Shown: piece after piece, positions 1 through 6,385 of the stretch
Position numbering within the stretch: the first letter of the stretch is position 1
Layout: each line of letters opens with the position of its first letter
Origin: Gammaproteobacteria bacterium
Lineage (GTDB): Bacteria; Pseudomonadota; Gammaproteobacteria; Chromatiales; Chromatiaceae
NCBI GenBank assembly: GCA_030620735.1
Contig: JAUXDV010000094.1
Coordinates: forward strand, 1 to 7,445
Length of the DNA stretch: 7,445 bases
Direction of reading: 5' to 3'
Notes under the pieces: generated by a model
Told to the model about the DNA's origin: nothing
Databases searched by the model: none
The model's input: only the letters and a program-made list of their open reading frames with translations
Program-made: the position numbers and the translations under genes

Positions 1-825
1 GTCATCGACGGGCGCTCCCAGACTGACAACCCTTATGACGCACCCGTCACTGCGCTTGCTGTAAATTTCAATACGGCTGCAATTAAGAAAACCAAAAAGG
101 GAAAGGTGGTGATGAGTGATAAGCGCACGCCGTTAACGCCTGTGACCATTGCGCTGACAAATGAGAAAATGCGCAAAGCGGGCAATTGGAGGGTCAACCT
201 GGGCACGGATAAACGTTCCGAGCGCTACTATGGCGAGTTATTCGCGGCAAAGCTGAAACAGCAGGGCATCAAACTCAATGGAGAGATAACAACGGGCAAA
301 ACCAATCGTCACTGGAAGCCCTACTATATCCATGAGAATAGCCGTGACCTGGAAAAAGTCCTGAAGTCCATGCTCTACAACTCCAGCAACTTCATTGCCA
401 ACCAGCTCTTTCTGCAGTTGGCTGAGAGTGAAGCCAAGGGCAGGCCGATCACCATGACCATGGCGAGTCGTTCGATGATGGAGTGGAGCAAAAACCGTTT
501 TCACTGGAACAACTACAGCATTCTGGAAGGCTCCGGTTTATCCCGGGGTACCAAGCTGTCAGCGCGCCAGATGATGCAGGTGGTAAAGGCTTTTACACCC
601 TACCGTTTTCTGCTCAGAACTTTCAAAAAAGGCAAGGTGATGGCCAAGACGGGGACGATCAAAGGCGTCAGCTGCTACGCGGGGTTTGTCAATCGTGGCG
701 GCAAGTGGCAACCCTTTAGTGTCATGATTAACCAATCGGTCGGAGGCTACCTGCGCAAAAATGCAGCGATTCAAATGACCAGCCGCAACAAATTGCCGGC
801 AATCTGCGATGACCCAAGCTGTTAG
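1..825 (+). CDS. dacB: D-alanyl-D-alanine carboxypeptidase/endopeptidase, PBP4 (DacB) family, 5'-truncated by the window
   Basis: The reading frame is open from base 1, so the gene starts upstream; 274 C-terminal residues are present against about 480 for E. coli PBP4. The family is a periplasmic class C penicillin-binding protein that removes the terminal D-Ala and cleaves D-Ala-mDAP cross-links. Two of the three active-site motifs are visible. The SxN motif is Ser-Ser-Asn at bases 382-390, in the context YNSSNFIANQ. The KTG motif is at 646-654, in the context AKTGTIKGVSCYAGF. The N-terminal stretch DNPYDAPVTALAVNFNT, just inside the window, is also typical of PBP4. The SxxK nucleophile motif lies outside. 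The gene ends 53 bp before ggt on the same strand, and a repeat element begins 10 bp after its stop codon. I am confident of the family; whether the complete protein is active cannot be judged here. Confidence 0.92.
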   Translation, partial: VIDGRSQTDNPYDAPVTALAVNFNTAAIKKTKKGKVVMSDKRTPLTPVTIALTNEKMRKAGNWRVNLGTDKRSERYYGELFAAKLKQQGIKLNGEITTGKTNRHWKPYYIHENSRDLEKVLKSMLYNSSNFIANQLFLQLAESEAKGRPITMTMASRSMMEWSKNRFHWNNYSILEGSGLSRGTKLSARQMMQVVKAFTPYRFLLRTFKKGKVMAKTGTIKGVSCYAGFVNRGGKWQPFSVMINQSVGGYLRKNAAIQMTSRNKLPAICDDPSC

Positions 826-834
826 AAGAGATAA

Positions 835-890
835 GACTGAGTACTGAGTAACGAGCACTGAGTAGTGAGGACTGAGAGATGAGGTTTGAG
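835..890 (+). repeat. Eight tandem heptanucleotide units (consensus NACTGAG), left arm of an inverted-repeat element
   Basis: From 835 the sequence falls into consecutive 7-mers: gACTGAG, tACTGAG, tAACGAG, cACTGAG, tAGTGAG, gACTGAG, aGATGAG and gTTTGAG, nearly all ending GAG. Two more units (tTCCGAG, tACTGAG) lie at 903-916. The 22 bases 841-862 match the reverse complement of 939-960 at 20 positions, so the element can form a hairpin or cruciform. It begins right after the dacB stop codon. It includes the ATG of ggt at 879 and the GAGG at 867-870 that could serve as its ribosome-binding site. I recall similar GAGTACTGAG-type arrays dispersed in other bacterial genomes, but that is memory, not a search. 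Confidence 0.88.
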
Positions 891-2690
891 GTGCATTCGT
901 TGTTCCGAGTACTGAGGTTTGTTTGTTGTTACTCGGTCCTCAGTACTCGTTACTCACTACTATTTTTATTCCTGACAGCATCCCCGCTACAGGCGTCCCA
1001 ACCAGCATCAGCACCACCCGCCAATGCAATCGCAAGCGCTCACCCGCTGGCAACCAGCGCCGGAATCGAAGTGCTGTCGCAAGGCGGCAATGCATTCGAT
1101 GCGGCTGTCACGGTAACGGCCGTGCTCGCCGTGGTGGAGCCCTACTCCTCCGGAATCGGGGGAGGTGGCTTCTATCTGCTGCATCGGCAGCGGGATAATC
1201 ACCAGACGATGTTGGATGCGCGGGAAACGGCTCCATTGGCGGCAAGCCGTGATATGTATCTCGATGAAAAAGGCAAGCTGACCAAAGACTCCCTGGAGGG
1301 GCCGCTCTCTGCGGGAATCCCCGGAATTCCTGCAGCCATGGTTCATCTGGCGCAACGCTATGGGAATCTGCCGCTGCAACAGACACTCGCGCCGGCGATC
1401 AAGCTTGCCAGAGAGGGCTTCGCCGTCGATGACTACTATCGCCGCATGGCCGGCATGCGGCTCTCCCTGCTGCAGCGCTACCCGGCAACAGCGCAAATTT
1501 TCCTGCACAACAATGAAGTTCCGGAAAATGGTTATCTGATCCGTCAAACAGATCTGGCCAAGACGCTGGAGCAGATTGCGCAAACCCGGGGGGAAGCCTT
1601 TTACACCGGTAAAGTTGCGCAGCAGATGGTTGCAGGAGTCTTCCGGGCCGGCGGTATCTGGTCACAAAAGGATCTTGAAACATACCAACTGAAAGAGAGA
1701 GAGCCGATTCGCGGTCAATACAGGGGTTGGAATATCACTTCGGCGGCGCCTCCCTCGTCCGGCGGCATTGCACTTGTCACGATGCTCAATATTCTTGAGC
1801 CTTTTGATCTTGGGAATATGGGAGAAGCAGAGCGCATCCATACCATTGTCGAGGCGATGCGCCACGCCTACCGTGATCGCGCACTATTTCTCGGAGATGC
1901 GGACTTTGTCAAAGTGCCAGTCAGGCAACTCATCGGCCAGCAGCACGCCAGTCTCAAACGCCGCTGGATAAAGGCGGATGAAGCAACCCCGAGCGCAACT
2001 TTTCCAGCAGTCACGGCGAGTGAATCTAAGGGTACTGATACCACCCATTTTTCAATTCTCGACAGGCAGGGCAACCGCGTCGCAGCTACACTCAGCATCA
2101 ACTATCCGTTTGGCTCCGGCTATGTGGTTCCGCACACGGGAGTATTGCTCAATGACGAGATGGATGATTTTTCGGCAAAACCGGGTGTTCCCAATGCCTA
2201 TGGACTGGTCGGTTCACAAGCCAATGCCATAGCACCGGGAAAACGCCCGCTCTCGAGCATGTCGCCAACCTTCATCGAAAACAATGAGCGCGTCGCTATC
2301 CTGGGAACACCCGGCGGCAGCCGTATCATCAGCATGGTCTTGCTGGGCGCCCTGGAATTTATGCAGGGGGGTAATGCGCAGGCAGTGGTCACACATCCGC
2401 GTTTTCACCACCAGTATCTGCCCGACAAAATTCAGTTTGAAGCATCTGCGTTGAGCGATCAGGTGCGAGAAAAGCTCCAGAAAATGGGGTACATGCTCGC
2501 GCAAAAGCAATCACCCTACGGAGATTCCAACCCTGTGTACGGCAACATGCAGGCCATTATCTGGGAGAGGGACAAGCAGCGAGTGGAGGCGGCAAGTGAT
2601 CCGCGCGGTATTGGTGCTTCGCAGGTTTTCCCGTCCTCAACTACAACAAAAAATGCGTCGCAAGCCCCAGAAACGCTAGAAAGCCGATGA
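879..2690 (+). CDS. ggt: Gamma-glutamyltransferase (glutathione hydrolase) precursor, periplasmic
   Basis: The family is an N-terminal nucleophile hydrolase that cleaves or transfers the gamma-glutamyl group of glutathione and related peptides. It is made as a precursor that cuts itself into two subunits. The catalytic threonine is Thr388 in DTTHFSILD, so the small subunit would be about 388-603 and the large one about 40-387. Substrate-pocket residues by family analogy are present: Arg115 (ARETAP), Asn and Asp in SINYPFGSG and NDEMDDFS, Ser459-Ser460 (PLSSMSPT) and Gly479-Gly480 (TPGGSR). A signal peptide is seen, with hydrophobic YSLLFLFLTA and likely cleavage after SPLQA (Ala39). The ATG at 879 has GAGG at 867-870, 8 nt upstream; in-frame GTG 891 and TTG 900 are alternatives. 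Oddities: the start, ribosome site and part of the signal peptide lie in a repeat element, and about 19 C-terminal residues after the usual end run into the opposing mgtE gene. At 603 residues it is slightly longer than E. coli Ggt (580). Confidence 0.95.
   Translation: MRFEVHSLFRVLRFVCCYSVLSTRYSLLFLFLTASPLQASQPASAPPANAIASAHPLATSAGIEVLSQGGNAFDAAVTVTAVLAVVEPYSSGIGGGGFYLLHRQRDNHQTMLDARETAPLAASRDMYLDEKGKLTKDSLEGPLSAGIPGIPAAMVHLAQRYGNLPLQQTLAPAIKLAREGFAVDDYYRRMAGMRLSLLQRYPATAQIFLHNNEVPENGYLIRQTDLAKTLEQIAQTRGEAFYTGKVAQQMVAGVFRAGGIWSQKDLETYQLKEREPIRGQYRGWNITSAAPPSSGGIALVTMLNILEPFDLGNMGEAERIHTIVEAMRHAYRDRALFLGDADFVKVPVRQLIGQQHASLKRRWIKADEATPSATFPAVTASESKGTDTTHFSILDRQGNRVAATLSINYPFGSGYVVPHTGVLLNDEMDDFSAKPGVPNAYGLVGSQANAIAPGKRPLSSMSPTFIENNERVAILGTPGGSRIISMVLLGALEFMQGGNAQAVVTHPRFHHQYLPDKIQFEASALSDQVREKLQKMGYMLAQKQSPYGDSNPVYGNMQAIIWERDKQRVEAASDPRGIGASQVFPSSTTTKNASQAPETLESR
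932..962 (-). repeat. Inverted arm of the heptanucleotide element (CTCAGTN units)
   Basis: The 7-mers CTCGGTC, CTCAGTA, CTCGTTA and CTCACTA follow one another from 932 to 959, with a decayed CTATTTT after them. Read on the minus strand these are the same NACTGAG-type units as in 835-890, including a TAACGAG variant that pairs with the one at 849-855. The arm lies inside the ggt reading frame. Because 7 bp repeated three times gives 21 bp, it is read as a seven-residue period (YSVLSTR, YSLL...) that leads into the hydrophobic core of the signal peptide. Confidence 0.85.
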
Positions 2691-3993
2691 TATCCGTCAC
2701 CGTTGTGAGGAACACGCCGCCCGCCAGCGCAGGGTCGATGCCGAAGCGGTCCAGCATCAGCGGGATGATGGCGCCGCTGACCGCTGCTGAAAGCAGGTTG
2801 ATGGTCATGGCGACGCCGATCAACCAGGCGATGTTGATGTCATGAAACCAGATTCCGGCGATGACGGCGATAATACTGGCCCAGATCAGGCTGTTGACCA
2901 TGCCTACCCCGAACTCCTTGACCACCAGCCAGCGCATATTTGCCGAGGAGAGTTGACCCAGTGCGATGCCGCGGATGGCCAGCGTCATGGTCTGGGTTCC
3001 GGCAACGCCGCCCATGCCGGCCACGATCGGCATCAGCACAGCCAATGCAACGATCTGCTCAATGGTTCCCTGGAAATTCCCGATTACCCAGGAGGCGAGA
3101 AAGGCGGTGATGAGATTGACGCCCAGCCACAATGCCCGGCGCCTGGCGCTGACCATCACCGGCGCGAACATATCCTCATCCTCTGATAGCCCGGCCTGAC
3201 CCATGAACTGGTGCTCTCCCTCTTCACGGATAACATCCACGACATCATCGACGGTAATTCTCCCCACCAGTTTGCCATCGTCATCAACCACGGGCGCCGA
3301 TACCAGGTCGTGATGCTCAAAACGGCTGGCGACCTCGTTGTCGGAGAGATTGGCATTGATGGGTTTGAAGTCAAGGCGCATTATCTCGGCGACGATATCT
3401 GATGGATTGCCCGAGACCAGCCTGGAGAGCGGCAGCATACCGAGATACTGATCATCGCGGTTGACAACGATCAGCGCATCGGTGTTTTCCGGCACACGCT
3501 CACCGAGGGAGCGCAAAAAGCGCAGCACCGCATCGAGTGAAACCTCGGGTCTCACGGTCACCGTATCGACGTCCATGAGGCCGCCGGCAGTGTCCTCGGG
3601 ATAGGAGAGCACGCTTTCCAGGCGTTTGCGGCGTTGTGAGTCAAGCGAATCGAGCAGTTGCGTGGTCAGCGTTGCCGGCAGGTTCTGGATCAGGTCGGCA
3701 AGACGATCGAGATCGAGGCCGTCAGCAGCGGCGAGAAGCTCTGCCGTATCCATTCTCTTGATCAGATCGGCGCGCACCTCGTCGGAGAGGTGTACAAGCA
3801 CTTCACCGTCATGGTCACCGACCAGTCCCCACAGGATCTCACGCTCCGTTAAAGGCAGACTCTCGAGAAGGTGCGCGATTTCAGCAGCAGTCAGCGCATT
3901 CAGCAGCACACCGCTGCGCTGCAGGGCGCCACTTTCCAGCATTGCCTGCACCTGATGCAGGCGGCTGTTCTCATTCATTGCATGAACTGGCAT
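2641..3993 (-). CDS. mgtE: Magnesium channel/transporter MgtE
   Basis: The 450-residue protein has the standard MgtE layout. An N-terminal helical Mg2+-sensing domain covers about residues 25-130. Two CBS domains follow (about 136-200 and 203-257), the first opening with DTAGGLMD. After a connecting helix come five membrane segments at about 283-305, 312-336, 360-383, 387-413 and 421-449. The family forms inner-membrane dimers that pass Mg2+ and close when cytosolic Mg2+ is high. Asp434 in TTVTDIIGF matches the pore aspartate of Thermus MgtE (Asp432). The pore signature reads PIVAGMGGVAGTQT, with Val330 where many members have Asn. The start is uncertain: ATG at 3993 and ATG at 3978 (MNENSR) both lack a clear ribosome site. 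It is transcribed divergently from lpxD. Its last 50 bp overlap the end of ggt on the other strand, within the final membrane helix. Confidence 0.95.
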   Translation of the reverse strand: MPVHAMNENSRLHQVQAMLESGALQRSGVLLNALTAAEIAHLLESLPLTEREILWGLVGDHDGEVLVHLSDEVRADLIKRMDTAELLAAADGLDLDRLADLIQNLPATLTTQLLDSLDSQRRKRLESVLSYPEDTAGGLMDVDTVTVRPEVSLDAVLRFLRSLGERVPENTDALIVVNRDDQYLGMLPLSRLVSGNPSDIVAEIMRLDFKPINANLSDNEVASRFEHHDLVSAPVVDDDGKLVGRITVDDVVDVIREEGEHQFMGQAGLSEDEDMFAPVMVSARRRALWLGVNLITAFLASWVIGNFQGTIEQIVALAVLMPIVAGMGGVAGTQTMTLAIRGIALGQLSSANMRWLVVKEFGVGMVNSLIWASIIAVIAGIWFHDINIAWLIGVAMTINLLSAAVSGAIIPLMLDRFGIDPALAGGVFLTTVTDIIGFLAFLGLATHFLL

Positions 3994-4017
3994 GAGTGAT
4001 GCATCTGTATGGCTGGA

Positions 4018-4067
4018 ATCTGTGAAAGTGTATCACTCGCAAGCGCTGTTGGATATGTATCTGTGAA
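4018..4067. promoter_or_regulatory. Direct repeat ATCTGTGAA x2 in the mgtE/lpxD divergent region
   Basis: ATCTGTGAA occurs at 4018-4026 and again at 4059-4067, 41 bp apart (about four helical turns), with a partial copy ATCTGTAT at 4003-4010. It lies between two divergently transcribed genes, where a regulator could bind. Nine-base repeats can arise by chance and no known operator is recognised, so this is a weak call. Confidence 0.2.
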
Positions 4068-4078
4068 TTCTGTAGGAT
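4049..4078 (+). promoter_or_regulatory. Candidate sigma70-type promoter for lpxD
   Basis: TTGGAT at 4049-4054 and TAGGAT at 4073-4078 resemble -35 and -10 boxes with an 18-bp spacer. Transcription would begin near 4085, giving a leader of roughly 58 nt before the ATG at 4143. If this is right, the earlier in-frame ATG at 4080 would not be in the transcript. The assignment rests on a motif match by eye only. Confidence 0.35.
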
Positions 4079-4128
4079 TATGCTCAGTACATCCTCTACA
4101 GGCCCGAACAATGCCGGTGAATTTGATT

Positions 4129-4134
4129 GGAGAA
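4129..4134 (+). promoter_or_regulatory. Ribosome-binding site that selects the lpxD start at 4143
   Basis: GGAGAA lies 8-10 nt before the ATG at 4143. The upstream in-frame ATG at 4080 has only AGGA two bases away, too close to work. Homology to LpxD also begins just after 4143, so the longer reading is disfavoured. Confidence 0.7.
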
Positions 4135-4142
4135 AAAATCTG

Positions 4143-5192
4143 ATGAGAAACAAACAGACTGACGGAATATCAGTGCAGCAGATTGCTGAACTGATCGGCG
4201 CCGAAATCATTGGTGATGCATCCATTGCGATCGCTTCATTTGCATCACTCGATACAGCTAAACCAGGTTGCATCGCCTATCTGAATGAGAAGGCTTATGC
4301 TCGATTTCTTGCTGATACCAGCGCCTCAGCTGTTATCCTCGGGCGGGAGTACGCAGCACAATGTCCGGTAACAGCACTGGTTGTCGATGACCCTTACGTT
4401 GCTTACGCACGTGTGGCACAGCAACTTCACCCGCCTGCGCCTCTGGTGGCGGGTATTCATTCCTCTGCAGCAGTCAGCGCCGGGGCAGAAATTTCAGCAA
4501 CTGCCCAGGTGGATGCGCTGGCTGTCATAGAAGAGGGAGTCAAAGTTGGCGATGAATGTTATATCGGACCGGGATGCATTCTCAAACATGGCTGCCGAAT
4601 TGGAGGCCGGACTCGTCTGTCAGGCGGTGTTATGGTGGCCGGGATGTGCGTCATCGGTGAGCGCTGCGTGCTGCAGCCGGGGGTTGTGATTGGTGCTGAC
4701 GGATTTGGTTATGCCAACGACAAGGGCGAGTGGCTAAGAATCCCGCAGACAGGCCGTGTCGTCATTGGCGATGATGTGGAGATAGGCGCCAATACCTGCA
4801 TCGATCGCGGCGCAGTCAAGGATACCGTTATAGGCAACGGCGTCATCATCGATAATCTGGTGCAGATCGGCCATAACTGCATTATTGGTGAGCATACAGC
4901 TATTGCGGGTAATGCGGGTCTATCGGGCAGCAGCATCGTTGGTAAACACTGCATGCTTGCCGGCGGCGTCGGCCTGGCGGGGCATCTGGAGTTGTGTGAC
5001 GGCGTGACAGTCACAGGAATGAGCATGGTGACATCCTCCATCACAAAACCGGGCGTCTACGCCTCCGGTCTCTCAGCCCAGGATGGCCGTGAGTGGCGCA
5101 AGAATCACGCGCGCCTGCGAAACCTCGATAAAACCATCAGGGAGTTGAAAGCAGAGATTAGGACCATGCAGGAGAAGTTTCACAAGCTGTGA
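4143..5192 (+). CDS. lpxD: UDP-3-O-(3-hydroxyacyl)glucosamine N-acyltransferase LpxD
   Basis: LpxD adds the second 3-hydroxyacyl chain, from acyl carrier protein, to the 2-amino group of UDP-3-O-acylglucosamine, the third step of lipid A synthesis in the cytoplasm. The 349-residue product (E. coli: 341) has three parts. A uridine-binding N-domain covers about 8-100, with ASFASLDTAKPG and ALVVDDPYVAYARV. A left-handed beta-helix of hexapeptide repeats covers about 105-295. C-terminal charged helices cover about 310-349. The block GADGFGYANDKGEW and the following IPQTGRVVIGDDVEIG match E. coli LpxD closely. The likely catalytic base is His244 in QIGHNCIIG (E. coli His239). Met295 in GMSMV matches E. 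coli Met290. The start at 4143 is chosen for its ribosome site; an in-frame ATG at 4080 would add 21 unconserved residues. Unlike the usual skp-lpxD-fabZ-lpxA arrangement, no lipid A gene is adjacent, so it may be a second copy. Confidence 0.94.
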   Translation: MRNKQTDGISVQQIAELIGAEIIGDASIAIASFASLDTAKPGCIAYLNEKAYARFLADTSASAVILGREYAAQCPVTALVVDDPYVAYARVAQQLHPPAPLVAGIHSSAAVSAGAEISATAQVDALAVIEEGVKVGDECYIGPGCILKHGCRIGGRTRLSGGVMVAGMCVIGERCVLQPGVVIGADGFGYANDKGEWLRIPQTGRVVIGDDVEIGANTCIDRGAVKDTVIGNGVIIDNLVQIGHNCIIGEHTAIAGNAGLSGSSIVGKHCMLAGGVGLAGHLELCDGVTVTGMSMVTSSITKPGVYASGLSAQDGREWRKNHARLRNLDKTIRELKAEIRTMQEKFHKL

Positions 5193-5223
5193 GAGCCGAA
5201 GCTTGTCCTGTATAACTCAAGGG

Positions 5224-5252
5224 TCTGAAGTGTGCTCATCCCCTGCTTCAGA
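5224..5252 (+). terminator. Weak hairpin downstream of lpxD
   Basis: TCTGAAG and CTTCAGA form a perfect 7-bp stem around a 15-nt loop, 32 nt after the lpxD stop codon. The stem is only moderately G+C-rich and no run of T follows, so it is not a typical intrinsic terminator. It could still mark the transcript end or a Rho-dependent site. Confidence 0.2.
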
Positions 5253-5302
5253 GCTTCACTGACACCTGCCAGCACTCCACTTAACGTACAGGATGTATAA
5301 GT

Positions 5303-5330
5303 TTGATTTGTGGAAAAGAGCTTTTATAGA
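5303..5330 (+). promoter_or_regulatory. Candidate promoter for the DUF3108-like gene
   Basis: TTGATT at 5303-5308 and TATAGA at 5325-5330 are separated by 16 bp and sit in a locally A+T-rich patch upstream of the gene at 5521. The leader would be about 180 nt, which is long, so another promoter nearer the gene is possible. The match is by eye only. Confidence 0.35.
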
Positions 5331-5520
5331 TTGCACGATTCCGGGTTATAAAATTCAGATTTGATACTGTCGCATGCCTCGTCCCTTACGGCTACTCAAA
5401 CGGGGGCGCAGCACTGCTGAAGCACCTCGTCATACGAATCCCTCATCTAATCCGGAGCGTGACATGCTTGCACTGACTTCGTGAGAATAGACACAATTAC
5501 CAACCTTCAGGAAAGCCAAT

Positions 5521-6348
5521 ATGTTCATGAAATCCATTATCCTACTATCGCTGTTGCTGGCTGCTCAGTCACTCCATGCCGCCGAACGGCTCGACTACCT
5601 GATCGAGTACAAGGGGCTGCTCTCCGGCTACGGCTGGACCGATGTCTCCAGGGCATCGATCACCACCAGTCGGCGTGCTGACTGCGCGGGCAGGGGCAGT
5701 TGCATGGTCTCCACGGCGACGCTGAGTTCCAAAGGTTACAAGGTGCTGGAAGCCGTCTTCAAAGTGCGCTTTCACTACCGCAGCTTTTACCAGCTGAACC
5801 ACTTGCTCACGCTGGCTTTCGAGACGCGCGAAAAAAAATACAGCAAGCAGTATATGCCATACGGCTACAAGCACTCGCTGGCAGTCATGTCCAGAGGCGC
5901 TGACACCATTGATTATTACAAACTTGGCTCAAAGGGTGATCCGCTGCCGGCAGCGGTAAAGCCGTTTGTGGCGACGGATCATAAGCCGGCGGAGAAGATC
6001 AGGGTCAAAAAAGTGAAGCACAAGCCTGTGGTCAAAAATGCGCTGGATCGTATGACGCTGTTGCAGCGCGTGCGCTCGTCACCATTGAAAGTCGGATACA
6101 AAGCGTCATATGCAGGCACTGATGGCAGGAACAAGCTGATGTTTCGGGTAACCGTCGTCGGGACGGAAGATGTCAAGGCGGCTGGCAAAAGCTGGGAAAC
6201 TTGGAAAGTCAGGATCGATGAGCTCGAGAAGGGTGAGAAGCCGGTATCGCTGCATGTGTGGATCTCCAGGGATAGCCGCCACATACCGGTATTCATTGAG
6301 ATAGAGAGCAGCTTTGGCGAGGCGCGTTTTCACCTGAAGTCTTATTGA
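5521..6348 (+). CDS. Exported DUF3108-like protein of unknown function
   Basis: The 275-residue product has a clear signal peptide (MFMKSIILLSLLLAAQSLHA, cut expected after Ala20), so it should be periplasmic. The mature start, ERLDYLIEYKGLLSGYG, fits the DUF3108 pattern in which a beta-strand is followed by a conserved glycine. The C-terminal run WISRDSRHIPVFIE then SSFGEARFHL (about 247-272) matches the usual W-S-D-R-P...G-R-L ending of the family. A lysine-rich stretch at 154-173 (with RVKKVKHKPVVK) links the two halves, and Cys55 and Cys61 could form a disulfide. The function of DUF3108 proteins is not established. ATG 5521 is preferred because AGGAAA at 5509-5514 lies 6 nt upstream; ATG 5527 is possible. 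The gene stands alone and converges with the Doc-like gene, their stop codons 37 bp apart. The family call comes from pattern memory. Confidence 0.7.
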   Translation: MFMKSIILLSLLLAAQSLHAAERLDYLIEYKGLLSGYGWTDVSRASITTSRRADCAGRGSCMVSTATLSSKGYKVLEAVFKVRFHYRSFYQLNHLLTLAFETREKKYSKQYMPYGYKHSLAVMSRGADTIDYYKLGSKGDPLPAAVKPFVATDHKPAEKIRVKKVKHKPVVKNALDRMTLLQRVRSSPLKVGYKASYAGTDGRNKLMFRVTVVGTEDVKAAGKSWETWKVRIDELEKGEKPVSLHVWISRDSRHIPVFIEIESSFGEARFHLKSY

Positions 6349-6353
6349 GGGGC

Positions 6354-6383
6354 AGTACTGAAGGGAAGTATACTGTTCCTTTG
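6354..6383. terminator. Possible weak bidirectional terminator between convergent genes
   Basis: The 37-bp gap between the two convergent stop codons contains short nested inverted repeats. CAGTA (6354-6358) can pair with TACTG (6371-6375), and AAGGGAA (6361-6367) can pair imperfectly with TTCCTT (6376-6381), which is followed by one further T. Stems are short and imperfect, and the call rests mainly on position. Confidence 0.25.
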
Positions 6384-6385
6384 AA

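Larger units (their letters stand above)
5193..5520. other. Intergenic region, 328 bp, no convincing gene
   Basis: No reading frame here has both a ribosome site and protein-like composition. Visible structure is limited. There is a 7-bp stem (TCTGAAG 5224-5230 with CTTCAGA 5246-5252, 15-nt loop) just after lpxD, without a T tract. A spaced inverted repeat, TCCTGTA 5206-5212 and TACAGGA 5287-5293, encloses it. A candidate promoter lies at 5303-5330 and a second TATAAA at 5347-5352. The rest, to the ribosome site of the next gene at 5509-5514, shows nothing I can name. Confidence 0.5.

Noticed and set aside
1008..1583. Minus-strand frame of 191 residues inside ggt
   Set aside because: It lies wholly inside a well-supported gene on the other strand and is rich in Arg, His, Gln and Cys, typical of antisense of a G+C-rich gene.
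3994..4079. Magnesium (M-box) riboswitch upstream of mgtE
   Set aside because: The space before mgtE is too short and shows none of the long paired structure expected of an M-box.
4080..4142. Upstream in-frame ATG at 4080 as the lpxD start
   Set aside because: Its AGGA is only two bases away, the added 21 residues do not resemble LpxD, and a promoter-like pair overlaps it. ATG 4143 has GGAGAA at good spacing.
5374..5484. 36-residue basic reading frame in the intergenic gap
   Set aside because: There is no ribosome site before its ATG, composition is arginine/proline/serine-rich as expected by chance, and nothing is recognised.
5481..5681. Plus-strand frame starting with GTG at 5481
   Set aside because: It overlaps the signal peptide and N-terminus of the DUF3108-like gene in another frame and shows no protein-like pattern.
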